The translations under genes were made by a program, and so were the position numbers. The notes below the pieces were generated by a model. It had not been told where the DNA came from and did not search any database. It saw only the letters and a program-made list of their open reading frames with translations. Positions 46,885-59,577 of a DNA stretch of 64,000 bases are shown piece after piece. The DNA is taken from contig OY992835.1 in the NCBI GenBank assembly GCA_963921425.1, positions 25,991,322 to 26,055,321 on the forward strand, written 5' to 3'. The stretch's first letter is position 1. Every line of letters begins with the position of its first letter. The DNA comes from Dryas octopetala. Taxonomy: Eukaryota > Streptophyta > Magnoliopsida > Rosales > Rosaceae.

Positions 46885-48403
46885 TACAAAAGCTCTAATA
46901 CACTACTCAGCTCTAGCTTTGCTCTGGTCTGGTCTCTCCGAGTCCTAGCTAGACATCATTCATATAAGCAATAGGCAGGAATTAAGTTCCAAGAAATTGG
47001 GTTGAACATGATTAGCACTATACAAAACAAGGAAGGTCAAAGGATTCATTGCAAATTGCAACCTCAAGTTGGAATCAATGAGTAGCTCCACAAATCTAAT
47101 TTAATCACCCACTCAGATTAATATAATAAAATAATAAATAGATTTTGTCCATATTGTGAATATAATAAAATACTAGAATGAGAAAGCACAAAAATCCAGC
47201 CAGGATGGACCACCTGAGGCTGAGAGTTTTGTCTAGATTTTGCTTCTCAATTTCTGCTTGTCCCGAATTTGAAACTTTATATATATATATATATATAATT
47301 TGGAAGTTGTGAACCACAGGAGTGCAACTGTGCAAGATAAATATATACAAAATTAAGCAATAAAAAATATATAATGATTAATTAAGATAATAAAAGGGAA
47401 AGGAATGGTAAAGAAAGAGACAGATATTGTTGTTAGGCGCACTTTCAACTTTATAAACAGTTGCAAAATTTTTAGAGTATTTTATTAATAAGTTACAACA
47501 TACAACTTTTTTTAGTCATAAACTCAAACTTCTGATTTATTTACTTTTAAGCCACAATTTAAGAAAAATCAAGTATGAAACATTCTATACTATTCAAACT
47601 CAAACATAGTCAACTAAGGTATTCAAGCATACCCAAATTTTAGTTTAATTTTTTTGAATTTTTTTCAAAGTTTAGGATTTATGGTATAGTCTTTAGAATT
47701 TATGGCTAAAGTTCTAAAACTCTAAATATGAAGTCATAAAACCTAAATTTTAAATGCATAAACCTTAAAACAATATTATATCATTCAACAAAATATAATT
47801 CTACGAAATTATAAAGTGTAACTCAAGAGTTACATACTACATCATAACAAAATAAAGTGTAACTCTTTACATATTGTATCATAACAAAAAAAAGTGTAAC
47901 TGTGTGAATGTTACATACAGCGTCAGGAAATTTTTTTAGTTTTAAGCCACTTCTTATGACTTAAAAATAAATAAACCTTTTACATGAGTTTATGACTACT
48001 AAAACTTATAATTTTTTGTGACATTTTGCTAATTTACTTAAATTTTTAATGGTCATCGCAGAGGAAAAGTATCAAAAAGAAGGGAACCCACAACCCATAA
48101 GGCTGCCAAGCCACATCCGCATTCATATACCTTATATATATACTAGTCTCTTGTCACGCACTTTGTACGTGTCAATTGACATTTTCACTGTGTTTTTTAT
48201 TTTATTTTATTTTGTATTTTATTATTATTATTATTTTATAACTTCTCATTACTCCTTTCACATTTTAAGGTGGTGAGGTGTCTTTTTTTATTTTTAAAAT
48301 TTTATTTTAATGGTTGTATTTTACAATTATATCCTTATTTATTAGGTTTTTTTTTATTTGATTGTTTTGTTGAATATTTTAGACAATCCCATTTTTTGTG
48401 AAG

Positions 48404-48438
<35 letters not shown>
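46885..48438. other. Upstream region of the SPL13-like gene
   Basis: AT-rich, with (TA)n microsatellites at 47278-47297 and 48406-48434. The repeated word AAAGTGTAACTC occurs three times at 47814-47900. No gene recognised. Confidence 0.5.
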
Positions 48439-48440
<2 letters not shown>

Positions 48441-48844
48441 GGCCCTTCCAATAAGGGATCCTTCTTTAGTGTTAAATGAGGGATCACCTTGTGTGGCCCA
48501 TACGGGTCATTTTGTGTTAATCTGAACCGTCCATTTTTTACATCTCCATTGATAGATTATCCCTGCAAAAAATCTGTCAAATCAGAAATCGTTTACCCGT
48601 TCGTTTAAGCGGTCAAAGTTTAAAACAAATGGACGAACAACAAATTCCTCTATAAACACCTAAACTTTGACCGCTTAATTGAACGGGTAAACGATTTCCG
48701 ATTTGGCTAATTTTTTGCAGGAATAATCTATCAATGGAAATGTAAAAATGGACGATTCGAATTAACACAAAACGACCCGTGTAAGCCTCACAAGGTGATC
48801 CCTCATTTAACACTAAATGAGAAAACCCTTATTGAAAGGGCCCT
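48439..48844. mobile_element. Fold-back MITE (AGGGCCCTT family) in a TA microsatellite
   Basis: Terminal repeats AGGGCCCTTCCAATAAGGG and, inverted, AGGGCCCTTTCAATAAGGG. Each half is the near-complement of the other for about 180 bp (for example TGAGGGATCACCTTGTG and CACAAGGTGATCCCTCA). It sits in a (TA)n tract, so the target duplication cannot be read. No ORF. Confidence 0.8.
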
Positions 48845-50233
48845 CTATATATATTTCGATATTGATTCATGACCATGAGTACGATGGATGATGAACTCCA
48901 AAAATGGTATAAAAATAATCTTAATCACGCTTTGGCTTGGCTTATTTAGGATAACTGAAGATAAGCATGAGAATTATTCAACACTTTCTTTAAATTAAAA
49001 AGTGATGAAAGGCACTGGTGCCAAGTGCCAACTGCCGAGTGCCCACGTCCACTGGTTTAATTAATTTAATGGAATTAGAGGGCACCAATTTAATTAATTT
49101 AATGGTTTGGTACTTTGGTGCGTGGATTGTTTAATGGTATGTGACCGCCATAGGTATATAATATATATATATATGTGGTTGTCACTTGTCAACAGTCATA
49201 AAAAATGATTTTCAACGATCTGGTTTGGGGATGGTACATAGTCACACACCTTAATATATATCTTAGCATATGAGTACTTGAGTAGTGTAACCACTAATTA
49301 ACTCTTAAGTAAATCTATTTGTCCTGCACTTTAATGGGATTTGTATTGTTCTTATCAAATTGATGCCGAAAGGAGCTAAAGAACTTAAATTCTCATTTGT
49401 TGTTTATATTGGACGCTCTATGTCGCGTTTTATATATAGTCCAATTTAACAAAATAAACTTAATAGTATGCTGAAAAATAAAAGTTGATAAATTAATTAA
49501 TGGAACTAAAACAATAATTAATCTCTCATTAGTAGGGAAATTAATAGGTGTAATAGTTTTGACATTAATAACGGTAGAGCCAACAAGCTGTAATAGTTTT
49601 AAAATCACGAGAATTGGGTTTCCCCTATCTACTTTTGTTTTCAAAGACAAAAAAAAAAAAAAAAACTGCAATATCGGGTTCGAAACTTCGAACGGCAACA
49701 AAATTTGAAGGAGGATTGCACAAAATCCTAGTTAACACACAGTCGCACAAAGATTTTGCGAGATTTAGTGGGGATGATCACGACAAAGGTTTCACTACAT
49801 TCTCATTTATTTCGAATAAATGTACGAGGGCACTTTGCATTCAAGAATAAAAAAGAACAGTAGTGCTAGATATTTTTTTATTTTTTTAAATTTATATGAT
49901 ATTTATATATTAGATATTAAAAAATAAAAAATAAAACTTAAAAAATAAAAAATTACTCTATTTAATAAAGTAATGACACATAAAATGAAATACAAATATT
50001 GAAGAAAAAAATTGGAACAACTAGTATTATTACACAACTTATTCAACATATGTTGATTCTCTTTAAGAATCCAACTCTTGCTTCTACCCACAATCTTTTT
50101 TTTTTTCTTTTTAGTTTCTTAGGAATTATGTGAATTAGGAAAGAGGTTATGCATTTTTTTTTATTTGATTTCTTTGTTGGAGGTTTCAATTATATTCTTT
50201 TGATTTTAAAGAATAACTGCTTTCTTAGATCTT
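48845..50233. other. Intergenic, AT-rich
   Basis: No gene recognised; a 17-base A-run at 49648 and direct repeats of TTAATTAATTTAATGG near 49060 and 49092. Confidence 0.5.
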
Positions 50234-50393
50234 GATTCTAATCAAGGAGTAAAATTTCAGATTTCGCAGAAATTTCGATGAAAATTTCAAAGAATTTTAA
50301 ATTTCGACTAAAATTAGACAGAAATGATGAAAATTGCTATCAAAATACGAAAATTTTGAATGAAACTTTACCATATATGTATTTAACATATTA

Positions 50394-50673
50394 AATATGT
50401 TAAAACTTTACCATACGGAAATTTTGTTCGCATTTTATCCCATGATGGCCTTCATGGACCTCCAAGTTTTAGTGCTAACGAGTGATGGGGTAGCTCCTTC
50501 GATCTAGTCTCTCTGTCTGGATCGAAAATAGCTCCCTTATCACCTTTCTTTCTTGTTGTTCCTTTTTTATGTCGTTTCCTCTTTGCTGTAGCGACACTGG
50601 CCATAGGCCTTTCTTCTGTTTGGTTTCTTTGCCTTGTTGGGCTTTATTGAATCACCTTTGACCAAAAAAAAAA
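50394..50673 (+). mobile_element. 5'-truncated LINE-type retroposon nested in the Pack-MULE
   Basis: The segment ends in CTTTGACC followed by an A-run and is flanked by a perfect 19-bp direct repeat, ATATGTATTTAACATATTA, at 50375-50393 and 50674-50692. Long target duplications and a 3' poly(A) indicate target-primed reverse transcription. The body (GTTTCTTTGCCTTGTTGG near the end) looks like a LINE 3' region. No ORF. Confidence 0.8.
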
Positions 50674-51428
50674 ATATGTATTTAACATATTATTTATTAC
50701 ATTGATAAAAAATATTGAATAAACTAAATTATATAATAGGTTTCATGTAATATAAGATAAATATATATAATGCGCGCTGGAGACAAATATTGTTAAAAAA
50801 ATTGTTCATTAATTAATAATTACATAAATCATACCTCAATTTTATTTATACTACAATATTACAATTAAAAGATAAACATATTGATTAATTAATTGAAAGA
50901 GCTTAATAATTGCAATTAAAAGAATGATTAAACATATTGATTAACTTAGTTAAAAAAATGATATAAGATAAACATATTGATTAATTAATTGAAGGAGCTT
51001 AATAATTGCAATTAAAAGAGTGATTAAATTGTTTAATTAAAACAATAAAAAGCTTGACTGTTTTGGTAATATACTAATGTATACAACTGTACAAGAAAAA
51101 GATAAATGAAAAGGATAAGAATTAACTAAATATGGAAAATAGTCCAAAGCCACTGCCAGCTGGACTAATTTGGGTGACCCACTGCCTACCTCTGTACCCT
51201 ATCTTCTCCAAACATACTTTTTCATTTCGCTTTCAGACCCACCCAACCCAACTCTACTACTCTCTCTCGCAAACTATTCAATTTATTTGTATAGAAAGTT
51301 AGAAACCTCCAAAAGCTAAAAATTCTCAAACCCCCAAATTCAAAAACCCACTTGAATTCTCCAAACTCCTTTCTTTCTTTCCTTATGACTCTCCCAAACA
51401 CGTACAAACAAAACAAAACACAGAGACA

Positions 51429-51590
51429 TTAACTCGCTCTCAAAGATTTCTCAACACCAGCACCAGCGGCAGCGCCGCCTCCTGAGGCGGGCACTTTGGA
51501 CTTAGACTTCGTCGTCATACTCGTGACGCTGCTCTGCGCCGTCGTATGCCTGGTGGGTCTTCTAGCCGTGGTGTGCTGCGGGTTTGCAGT
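51429..51590 (+). pseudogene. ATL-type RING-H2 gene fragment (ATL80-like), captured
   Basis: Frame 51429-51485 reads TRSQRFLNT after TTA where ATL genes have ATG, then hits TGA. A +1 shifted frame (from 51442 on) gives KDFSTPAPAAAPPPEAG and then a membrane segment LDLDFVVILVTLLCAVVCLV continuing GLLAVVCC. This order, MTRS start, Pro-rich linker, LD-FVVIL anchor, is that of ATL80-type E3 ligases. The RING-H2 domain is absent: the sequence passes into transposon DNA at about 51590. So the fragment lacks a start codon, is frameshifted and truncated, and cannot make a ligase. Confidence 0.7.
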
Positions 51591-51706
51591 GAGCGAAATT
51601 TCGTCGAATTTCAAATATTTCAGCAAAATTCTCCCGAAAAATTAATGGATGTGTGATAAAATTTTGATATCCCCAAAAATTGAAATTTAACTCCTTGATT
51701 CTAATC

Positions 51707-52614
51707 TATTAGAAAACAAAAATAATAATAATTTAAATTGGGTTTCGTAAATCTCGATATTCACAAAAACTTACTTATGAACTAATACTATCACAAATCA
51801 AGAGTGAATTAAAGTGTATCTTAATGAATGAATTAAACACAATTCTTCTAAATCGTAGATGCAATAAAAGAGAGATGAAGTAGTAGCTTTATAGAATTCT
51901 AAAATAGGGCAAAAAATTTTAAGAGATGAACGCACATTTAGCTAGTTTTTTTAATTTGATCTTGAAATTCTTTTTTAAATTTAATTTAAGTTTTGTAAGA
52001 TTTAAAAAAATATTAAATTAGTCTTTTTAAAAGTTTATGTGGCAAATACATTATTAGATATATTTAACAATATTAAATACTCTAATTGACATAGAAATTC
52101 TAAGTCACTAGATAGGACACCAATAATTAGAACACCCTAACACTACCTTAATATATATTGTTAATTTTAAGTTAAATACATAATCAATTAATTTTGAATT
52201 AAATGCTATAACTTCCACATCAATACAACCCAATAAGGAATTGACCCATATAATAATTTACTTCAAAATCAGTAAAGTACGTGAGACAAACATAATCAGT
52301 AGTTAGCACATAATCAGTAGTGAGGCCGGCACGTACATAATCAGTAATTCAGTACTGCCATTTCATTAATTAGTTAGCACAAATTTTATTTCGAAATGTA
52401 TCTTTAATATATCCATTAACTATTGATGATATCTTTTTCACAATATTAGCCAGAGAGGCACAAGTTTAAATCCTCCTCGATCTCCTAGATAAAAGAAAAG
52501 AAAAAGAAATATATACGATTTGTTTTACAAAAGCATACATATATGTATATATGAAATTTGATCTGATCATTCCTAGCTATCTATCTGAGTGCATGAAATT
52601 GAATGCTTGGTGGA
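51707..52614. other. 3' flank of the WRKY gene
   Basis: AT-rich; ACATAATCAGTAGT and variants repeated at 52290-52350. No gene recognised. Confidence 0.45.
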
Positions 52615-52839
52615 TCAAAAGGGAGTGTAAATTTGCATCTGACTCAAGATATGCTCAAAATTGTCAGATGGCTTGTCTATAGAATGGGTGTGCATCCCTT
52701 CGTAAGTGGTCACCACAATGCCTTCATCCTTGCTTAGGCGTTGCACTTGCTTTTTAACATTGCATCCTTGATACGTACATCGATAGTAGCTTCTGCAAAT
52801 TAATTTATTAATTATACATTCAATATCATATATTAATTA

Positions 52840-52873
<34 letters not shown>

Positions 52874-54164
52874 TCAAAGCATGCATGCATGTAGTGATTT
52901 TGATTGCTAAATAATGTAGAAGAAGAAAAGGGTTAATTTACAAACAAGAAAAAGGGGAGCCCATAGAGATTAACCATGCTTTTTGATTTGTTAAATATTG
53001 TATGTATATATATGATCAGTTTGAACAAGGCTTAGGCATCGATATATTGTTGCAGTAAAGTAGTAATGGTAAATAGATCAATTCGATTGTCCATGTATAT
53101 ATATATAACCCTTCTAATTAAGGAACAATTGTTTGAGCCTTGAGGACTAGGTTTCTTTTCCTAGTGGAAAATCAACTAGGATCTTGCTTTTTGATCGGCA
53201 AAGCAGCAAGTGTTTTTTAAAATTCTATGATAAGGTTTATGGTGGGATCGATCTAGGCAAATAAAATATTTCTCTTCAAATTCCGAACCTCAACATCGTA
53301 CTGCACATGGTATTTCACGATGGGTGTTGGAAATAAAGTGATGGAACCTAAGAACTACATATTACATCACTCCAATGCAGCATCAAGCTGCTTATCTCTT
53401 TCTTTTTATTAGATTAGAGGGAATTGAAATATGAATATATTCTTATAGTAATTCATTACTCCACTTATTCTCACCATTCAAACTAATTAACTCCAAAGTT
53501 TATGGCCGGTGTGATCTACATCTTTACTACGTACTAATAATAATTAAGCGTCAAAATTAATCACAGAATTAAGAAAATGAAGGAAAACATATTGTAAGAA
53601 AAGAAAACAATCAAACATGATGATCTGATCCGTGAATTAATCCAAGAAAAATGATAATACAATGAAGCTAGCTAAACACACAGAGCTACATACGTACCTG
53701 GGAAATTTGTTGTTTTTGACAGATTTTTGACCATATTTTCTCCAGCGGTAACCATCGTCAAGTATGTCAACCTGACTCCTTGTTTGAAAAGCATATTTGG
53801 GCTTTCTCATCATCTTATTTTTGATCTCCCCCTTCTTATAATTAGTACCACCTTCTGCTGATATTATTGTTGAGTAATTGGCGGTCAGATCACCATGATC
53901 AATATCAGTAGTTCTAGTTGGAGCTGAATGGTCTTTAATATTAGTAACTAGTTGATCTCTTCCAACATTAATATGGTTTGGTGTTGCCAAACCCAAAAAC
54001 CCATTATTAATTGAAGTAGTAGGATGATGATCAGTACCCTCAAAGTAGTTAGCAGTAGTTGTTTGAGAGCTTCCGATAGGATCCGTATTTGCTGACTCTG
54101 AGATGGCCTGAATAGGAGGATATGAGCAAGCTGCAGCAGGGAAGAACATTTGATACTTCTCCAT
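52615..54164 (-). CDS. WRKY45: WRKY transcription factor, group IIc (WRKY45/WRKY75 clade)
   Basis: Two minus-strand exons (54164-53698 and 52792-52615) join within the Arg after FPR and encode 214 aa. The DNA-binding domain contains the intact WRKYGQK heptapeptide in [20 protein letters not shown] and a C-x4-C...H-x-H zinc site (CTYQGC ... HTH), which is group IIc. [20 protein letters not shown] is the clade signature of WRKY75/45. The C-terminus ([20 protein letters not shown]) matches WRKY45 better than WRKY75 from memory. The N-terminal 110 residues are poorly conserved, Thr/Asn-rich. WRKY proteins bind W-boxes (TTGAC); members of this clade act in phosphate starvation and senescence. Intron position is the conserved one for the family. 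The clade is certain, the number is not. Confidence 0.92.
52838..52871. repeat. (TA)n microsatellite in the WRKY intron
   Basis: About 15 TA units. Confidence 0.9.
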
Positions 54165-56774
54165 ATAGATGCAAGAAATGGGATACTATATATTTGTATG
54201 TGGTGGAAAATTGGAAATTAAGGTAATTAAGAGAAGAAAGAGTTAAAGCTAGAGGCGGCTAAGGTCGTATATATATATATATATGATATATATCTCTCCA
54301 CATGCATGCATGTACATATAAAAGAAATGAGTAAATCCAAAAAAGAGAGATATATATAGCTAGCTAGGGTCAGAGAATGAAAGGACCAAAATTGTCAGAG
54401 GTGAAGGAAATAGCAAGCGAGCTTCATCAGCGCATGTGATTGAAAAAAGAATGAGGTTCTCATGAGGAGGTACCTAATTAATAAGACTAGTAGTTTCGAA
54501 TAATGGAGGCGGCTTCATCATTACTCATTATGACTATGACATTAGTTCATTATTATTATATATACTGAGATCGACACAAAACAAAACGATTTGTGTAGGT
54601 CTTAATAGGGTATATCTCAACATAAATAAATTGAAATATACTTCAATTATTAAAGGAGATTATATATATATTGTGATTCTGGTGTATAAATTAAGTAGAA
54701 ACACAAATTAATTTATTATATGGGAGTTTAATTGCTGCGCAAATTAGGTTGGTACTGCACGTAGACTATGTAGTCTAAGAAGCAGTAAGCATAGACTACG
54801 AGTCACACATTAATTACATATATAAGAGAGCAGGAGATCGAATATTCTCATTAAATATTACATAGTAATTATAATTAGTTAAATTTGATCAATATTACAC
54901 AGACGCAACTATATATATATAATCGTAGGATGCATTATTAGGTCCAATTAGGCTTTTACTAGCAAATCGTAAGCATTGGTGGCTTAGAGCGAGAGAGAGA
55001 GAGACAAGTTTGGTCTAAGAGGAAGTGACAAACACAGAGATATATGTACATTTGAATTTTGATGAAGGATTACGATTGGGACTTCCGCGCAGCCCTTCAT
55101 AAAAGTAATATATAAATTGGAAAAGCAAGCTTTAGTTGCTTCGACTTTTCAAGCCGACGGTGACAGTCGAATAGTCACACGCCACATTCCCATGTTTGCC
55201 TTTTTAAATGTAAATTACATGTTCAAATTTTCATTAAATAGAGGATTAATTGAGCAAGATTTGAGTTCAAAACATCCATTACTTTTAAGACGAGCGGCCC
55301 CAACAAAGCCACAAAACACTTTCTATTCTATTACTGATAAAAATTGATAAAAAAAAAAAAAAAAAAACAATTTTAGGGAAATCCACCATTCTTAAAAAAT
55401 TCGCATTTTAAGTATTATATGTGTATGAAGTTATGAATTCTCTAAATGAAATGACTATTAACTTTACCATTGTAAGGAATCACTCAGCTGCCATTGTTGA
55501 ATCACCACTTGCCACGTTTTTCAATAAATCTCATAAAAGTTGAAACTGTGTGCATGTCTTGAAAACTTGGGCCATGGTTTATGTTTGTTAAATCTTGTGA
55601 AAATCTACCTAGATTTTGAATTTTCCAGACTAGACGGACATTTTCTTGAATGTAATCATTATGCTCTGTACAACATGATGGCTTAATTATGATAATTAAG
55701 GCTCTGCTTATAATTTTTTATTTGTTTCTGCTAATCAATCTGATGAGATTTTCTGGATCGTTCAAACTGTGGGCATTTTGGGCAAGACATTTACTCTTCC
55801 GCTAGAAATGATTCAATACAGCAGGACCAGGAGGAGCTGGGTACTCCGCTCATCTATAATCATTTCGAACATAGACAAATTCAATTAGAGAAAGTTGCGG
55901 CACCTTTCAATTAGTGCTCCAGTGCTCCTTACGCATACCCTTCGATCCAAGTTTGAAAATGTGTCGGTTTATCAATCAGTTCACGAGCTGATTGATTCAT
56001 TCATAATGGCAACTAGGAACATTGGATATAATCAAGTACTTCAAAACCCATTCACCAAAGACAAAAGTTGAGAGAACCGACACAATGAATTTTACAGGAA
56101 CATGACCTTTAAGGCAAGAACATATTCTAAAGTCTTTTATGCATCAACCTCTGCTGACCAGCTTGAGCATGACAAGAAGATCAGTCAATTTTAACAGTTT
56201 CTATGCCAAACTAATGTTGTTTAGAGTCTTTAGACATTCCATTCATAAATATGATAACAAACCAACAACAGTTCATGAAAATGTTGTTTCTTTCATGCTG
56301 AGGTTGTGCTATATGTCTGGAAATTGGCACAACCAAAGCAGTCAGCCGTTACACTTTTGCATCTCAGAGTTGGGTAAAAATCACTTCTGCCTAATCTTTT
56401 TGGAAGGCAACTGACTTAAAATTTTGCGATTCATGAGGAACATAATTTGTCAATAGTATATCTGAAATGTGAAAAATTATTGAGTATAACCAATATACCG
56501 CTATATGGTTTAACTAATCTAACGTATAAAAGTATTGTTGGACGACATATTTATATTTATAAAGTATAGTATTAATAACATACATATGTATTATAATAGG
56601 TAAGTTGGTTGTTATAAGGTGCTTATTGAATTATTTGCACTTGCTTAAATGCAAGAGCAACACCTTACCCCGGTACAGTATATGTGTAAATGGACTCCAT
56701 GTAAACATAATGGCTAATCAACCTATGAACAGACCAATCAACTAATGACTAGGATAACATGACAGGGACAAGAA
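54165..56774. other. Intergenic between WRKY and SDR genes
   Basis: WRKY promoter side and SDR 3' side. It has (TA)n at 54269-54286 and an 18-base A-run at 55349. ORFs at 55117-55347 and 56139-56414 show no family features. Confidence 0.5.
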
Positions 56775-59577
56775 TCACATAAAAGAACGCATCCGAGGCC
56801 TCACCAAAGACTGTGCCCCATCAACAAATATTGTTGTGCCTGTCATGTACCTTGACCCATCACTGATTAAATATATGACAGTTGAAGCCAGATCATTTTT
56901 AACATCAAGCCATCTCTCCAATGGTCCTGCCTCCTTCACCAATTTCTTTGCTCTCTCCATACCCACAAACATTGGATATTCATCTTCTAGGTGCAAACCA
57001 CGGGCAATTGCATTGACCCTGATCTGGTATCTTCCAATCTCCATAGCTGATGTCTGAAAATAGCAGCCAAAGAGGTTTTACAGATAATTCAACTAAAAGA
57101 AAAAGAAAATGATACATAAAAATAAATGTAAACTGTACTAAAAGTTTTAGAGATATGCTAAAATGAACTTATAACCTTAAAATACAATCACAACACTATA
57201 GAAATGTGCAATGCTTATGCCTTGGGTTCCTAACTTACGTTTAAATAAGGAAATGCCAAATAGCAAAATCTTAGAAGGTCATCACAATGAGGCTCTACAC
57301 ATAAAAGTGTATGGCTGATATGAGGAACAAGGGAAGAAGTTCAACTACTTCAAATGCACCCAACAAAGTAGTCACAAACCTCAGAACCACTGACAGTCAA
57401 CTGAATATCTATTTATTCATCATTCAAGTGATAATGAAACAGAACACTAAACACTACCCCATGCCCTTTCACAGTACTAGCAGCTTCTCAACTCAACATT
57501 TCAGACATGCCATGCCATCAAACTCAATGAGACTTCTCCTCATCGATGTGGCAACTTAATTTTTTCTCTCCTTTTAGTACCTGTTATGAAAGATGGATCA
57601 AATCCCTGTGGTGAGGAGGCATCTTAGTCTCCATAGTTAATCTCTTTCATTGGGCAGAGAACTCTAAATATGTCTTTACTTTTTTTCTCTACTTCTAGTC
57701 CCTGTTCTGCCTTTCTTGAATTGACCCAACCACCATCCAAAAGGAATCCTTATTCAGGTGGAGTAAGATCTACATGATGCTTTATGTTTAGTATAACTGA
57801 CTGGACTCAAGAAACTTATGAGATTTTTGGATAACCAAAATTTTAGAAATTGCTAATTCCTAAAACAGATATTTCTTCTTTTACTTCTGCAGGTTATCAA
57901 GCAACCAAATGTAAAATCAATCACATAAATCCAACAAAATCAAGGTTAACCAAGAGAAAGTCAGATTTGTGTATACAACTTTGAAGGGTCCACATAGTTG
58001 CCTTCCTTGAAATAGTGATTCCTAACATTCACAGAGTTCATTCACAAAATTTGAAGATGCAGTATAAAAAAGCAGCAGCTGTGTATCTGTGAGTGTATGT
58101 GCATGCATTCATCCAATTAACATACCCTAACTAACTGCTGCAGTCCTGCTGAACATGAACCATAGACAGCAGATCCTGAATAAATCCCCCTCTCAGCTCC
58201 ATTAATTGAGGTCAACAATATAATGGAACCTCCTGACTTGTAATCTTGCATTCTTCTGCCAACAGCCTTTAGCAGAAACCATGCAGACATAAAGTTTATC
58301 TTCATTATCTTTTTAAACTCATCTTCAGCTAATTGTAGATGGTTTTGCATTTTTCCTGTTCCAAATAATCAGAAATGATCAATCTGCTTACTTCCAACTA
58401 AACTGCAACAATCTTTATACACGCACATAAAAAAAATGATAAAAACTAAATTGGAAAGTAAAAACGACAAAGAATGTCCATAAAAGAAGTTATTTGCATG
58501 TATTGAGACAGGACCAACATTTGTCAAGAAAGGGGAATCAGAATATCAGATCAGGTGATCATCTTTTGAACATAAAATTGAATATTTTCCCCTAAAAAAA
58601 AAAAGGGTTGTTGCCAATTTGCCATTGTGGTCAATTTGCATAAGGTCAATTCCGCATAGGCATGTTTTGCGGTACTAGATACCATCATAGTTGACCACAC
58701 CCAGTCACCCATATTAAAAAATCGAGAAGGACTTACCTGCCATCCCCTCCCCCCCTCTCTCTCTATCTCTCTCCTCTCTTTCTCTCTTTCTCTCTTTCTC
58801 TCTTTCTCTCTTTCTCACTCTTGCATGATACCACCAATCCCCTTGTTAGGGGATAGGTAAGTTATTCTCAAAAAAATCAGATTTTACTGGTCACCATATC
58901 ACATTTGGAATCTGTTTTAAAAGGCAGCACTGCTAATTCTGTCCACTCAATGCAATTTTCTAACCCCAAGCATTTTCCCCAGTAAGGGAGCCACCCAGAA
59001 TCCAAGAGAAGAAAAAAGATGTCAAACTCTCACAACATTTTATTAAAATTTTGCAATAATCGAGTTCCAACTTCCAAGTACTACTCATAATAAAGGACAG
59101 AGATTATGTACCTTCGTAAGCATAGCAATGCACAAAGGCATCCAAATTACCCAAGATTTTGCATGCCTTCTCCACTGCCTCATCAAAAGCTCCCTCTCTC
59201 TCGTCCTCCATGTCTACACCAACCACCTCCACTGGCACCGCACCCTCCACGGACCCCGTTATTTGCTGTCCAACACTCCGTAGACAGTTCTCGTTGCCCA
59301 TCAAAACCAGCCTGATTACAAGAAAGACGATTGGGAAGAATTGTTTTTTTAAACATTTACACATTATTTCTTCAACCCATTTATGTGTTTAATCATAAAA
59401 TGCTCCCAAAATAATTAATACCCAGAAACAATCAGATTCGGAAAGAAGGAAAAAAAATAAGAAGAAAACATCAATTAATTTAAACCTGCAGCCCCGTTTG
59501 GCTAAATGGAAGGCTATGCTCTGCGAAATCTCATCCCCATTGGAGGTGAGCAGGACCTTCTTTCCGGAACTCCCCAT
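56775..59577 (-). CDS. Atypical short-chain dehydrogenase/reductase (SDR) family protein
   Basis: Four minus-strand exons (59577-59486, 59311-59112, 58355-58126, 57053-56775) with agreeing phases encode 266 aa, the usual SDR length. The Rossmann start is [20 protein letters not shown], where the TGxxxGIG glycine motif is not recognisable. [13 protein letters not shown] stands at the NNAG position. [20 protein letters not shown] gives the catalytic Ser region, and [14 protein letters not shown] has the Tyr but Ser in place of the catalytic Lys (Y-x3-S). The C-terminus [20 protein letters not shown] is typical. A relative next to WRKY45 in Arabidopsis (At3g01980, from memory) seems similar. Cofactor binding and activity are therefore doubtful; the protein may be a pseudoenzyme. 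Intact frames argue against a pseudogene. Confidence 0.88.
58742..58817. repeat. CT-rich microsatellite in SDR intron 2
   Basis: (CTCTTT)n and (TC)n mixed run on the plus strand. Confidence 0.85.

Larger units (their letters stand above)
50244..51696. mobile_element. Pack-MULE carrying the 5' end of an ATL RING-H2 gene
   Basis: Inverted ends AAGGAGTAAAATTTCA and, from the right, AAGGAGTTAAATTTCA differ at one base. The perfect 10-bp repeat GATTCTAATC flanks both ends (50234-50243 and 51697-51706), in the MULE size range. Sub-terminal DNA is rich in GAAATTTCG words on both sides. Between about 51170 and 51590 lies GC-richer gene-like sequence with an ATL membrane segment. A poly(A)-tailed retroposon (50394-50673) is nested inside. 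No transposase ORF, so it would be non-autonomous. Confidence 0.8.

Noticed and set aside
51429..51626. 65-aa minus-strand ORF
   Set aside because: Antisense to the captured ATL fragment; the plus strand has the recognisable membrane segment.
53637..53697. Extension of the WRKY reading frame past the exon 1 donor
   Set aside because: It runs into intron sequence; splicing at 53698 restores the conserved [10 protein letters not shown] domain.
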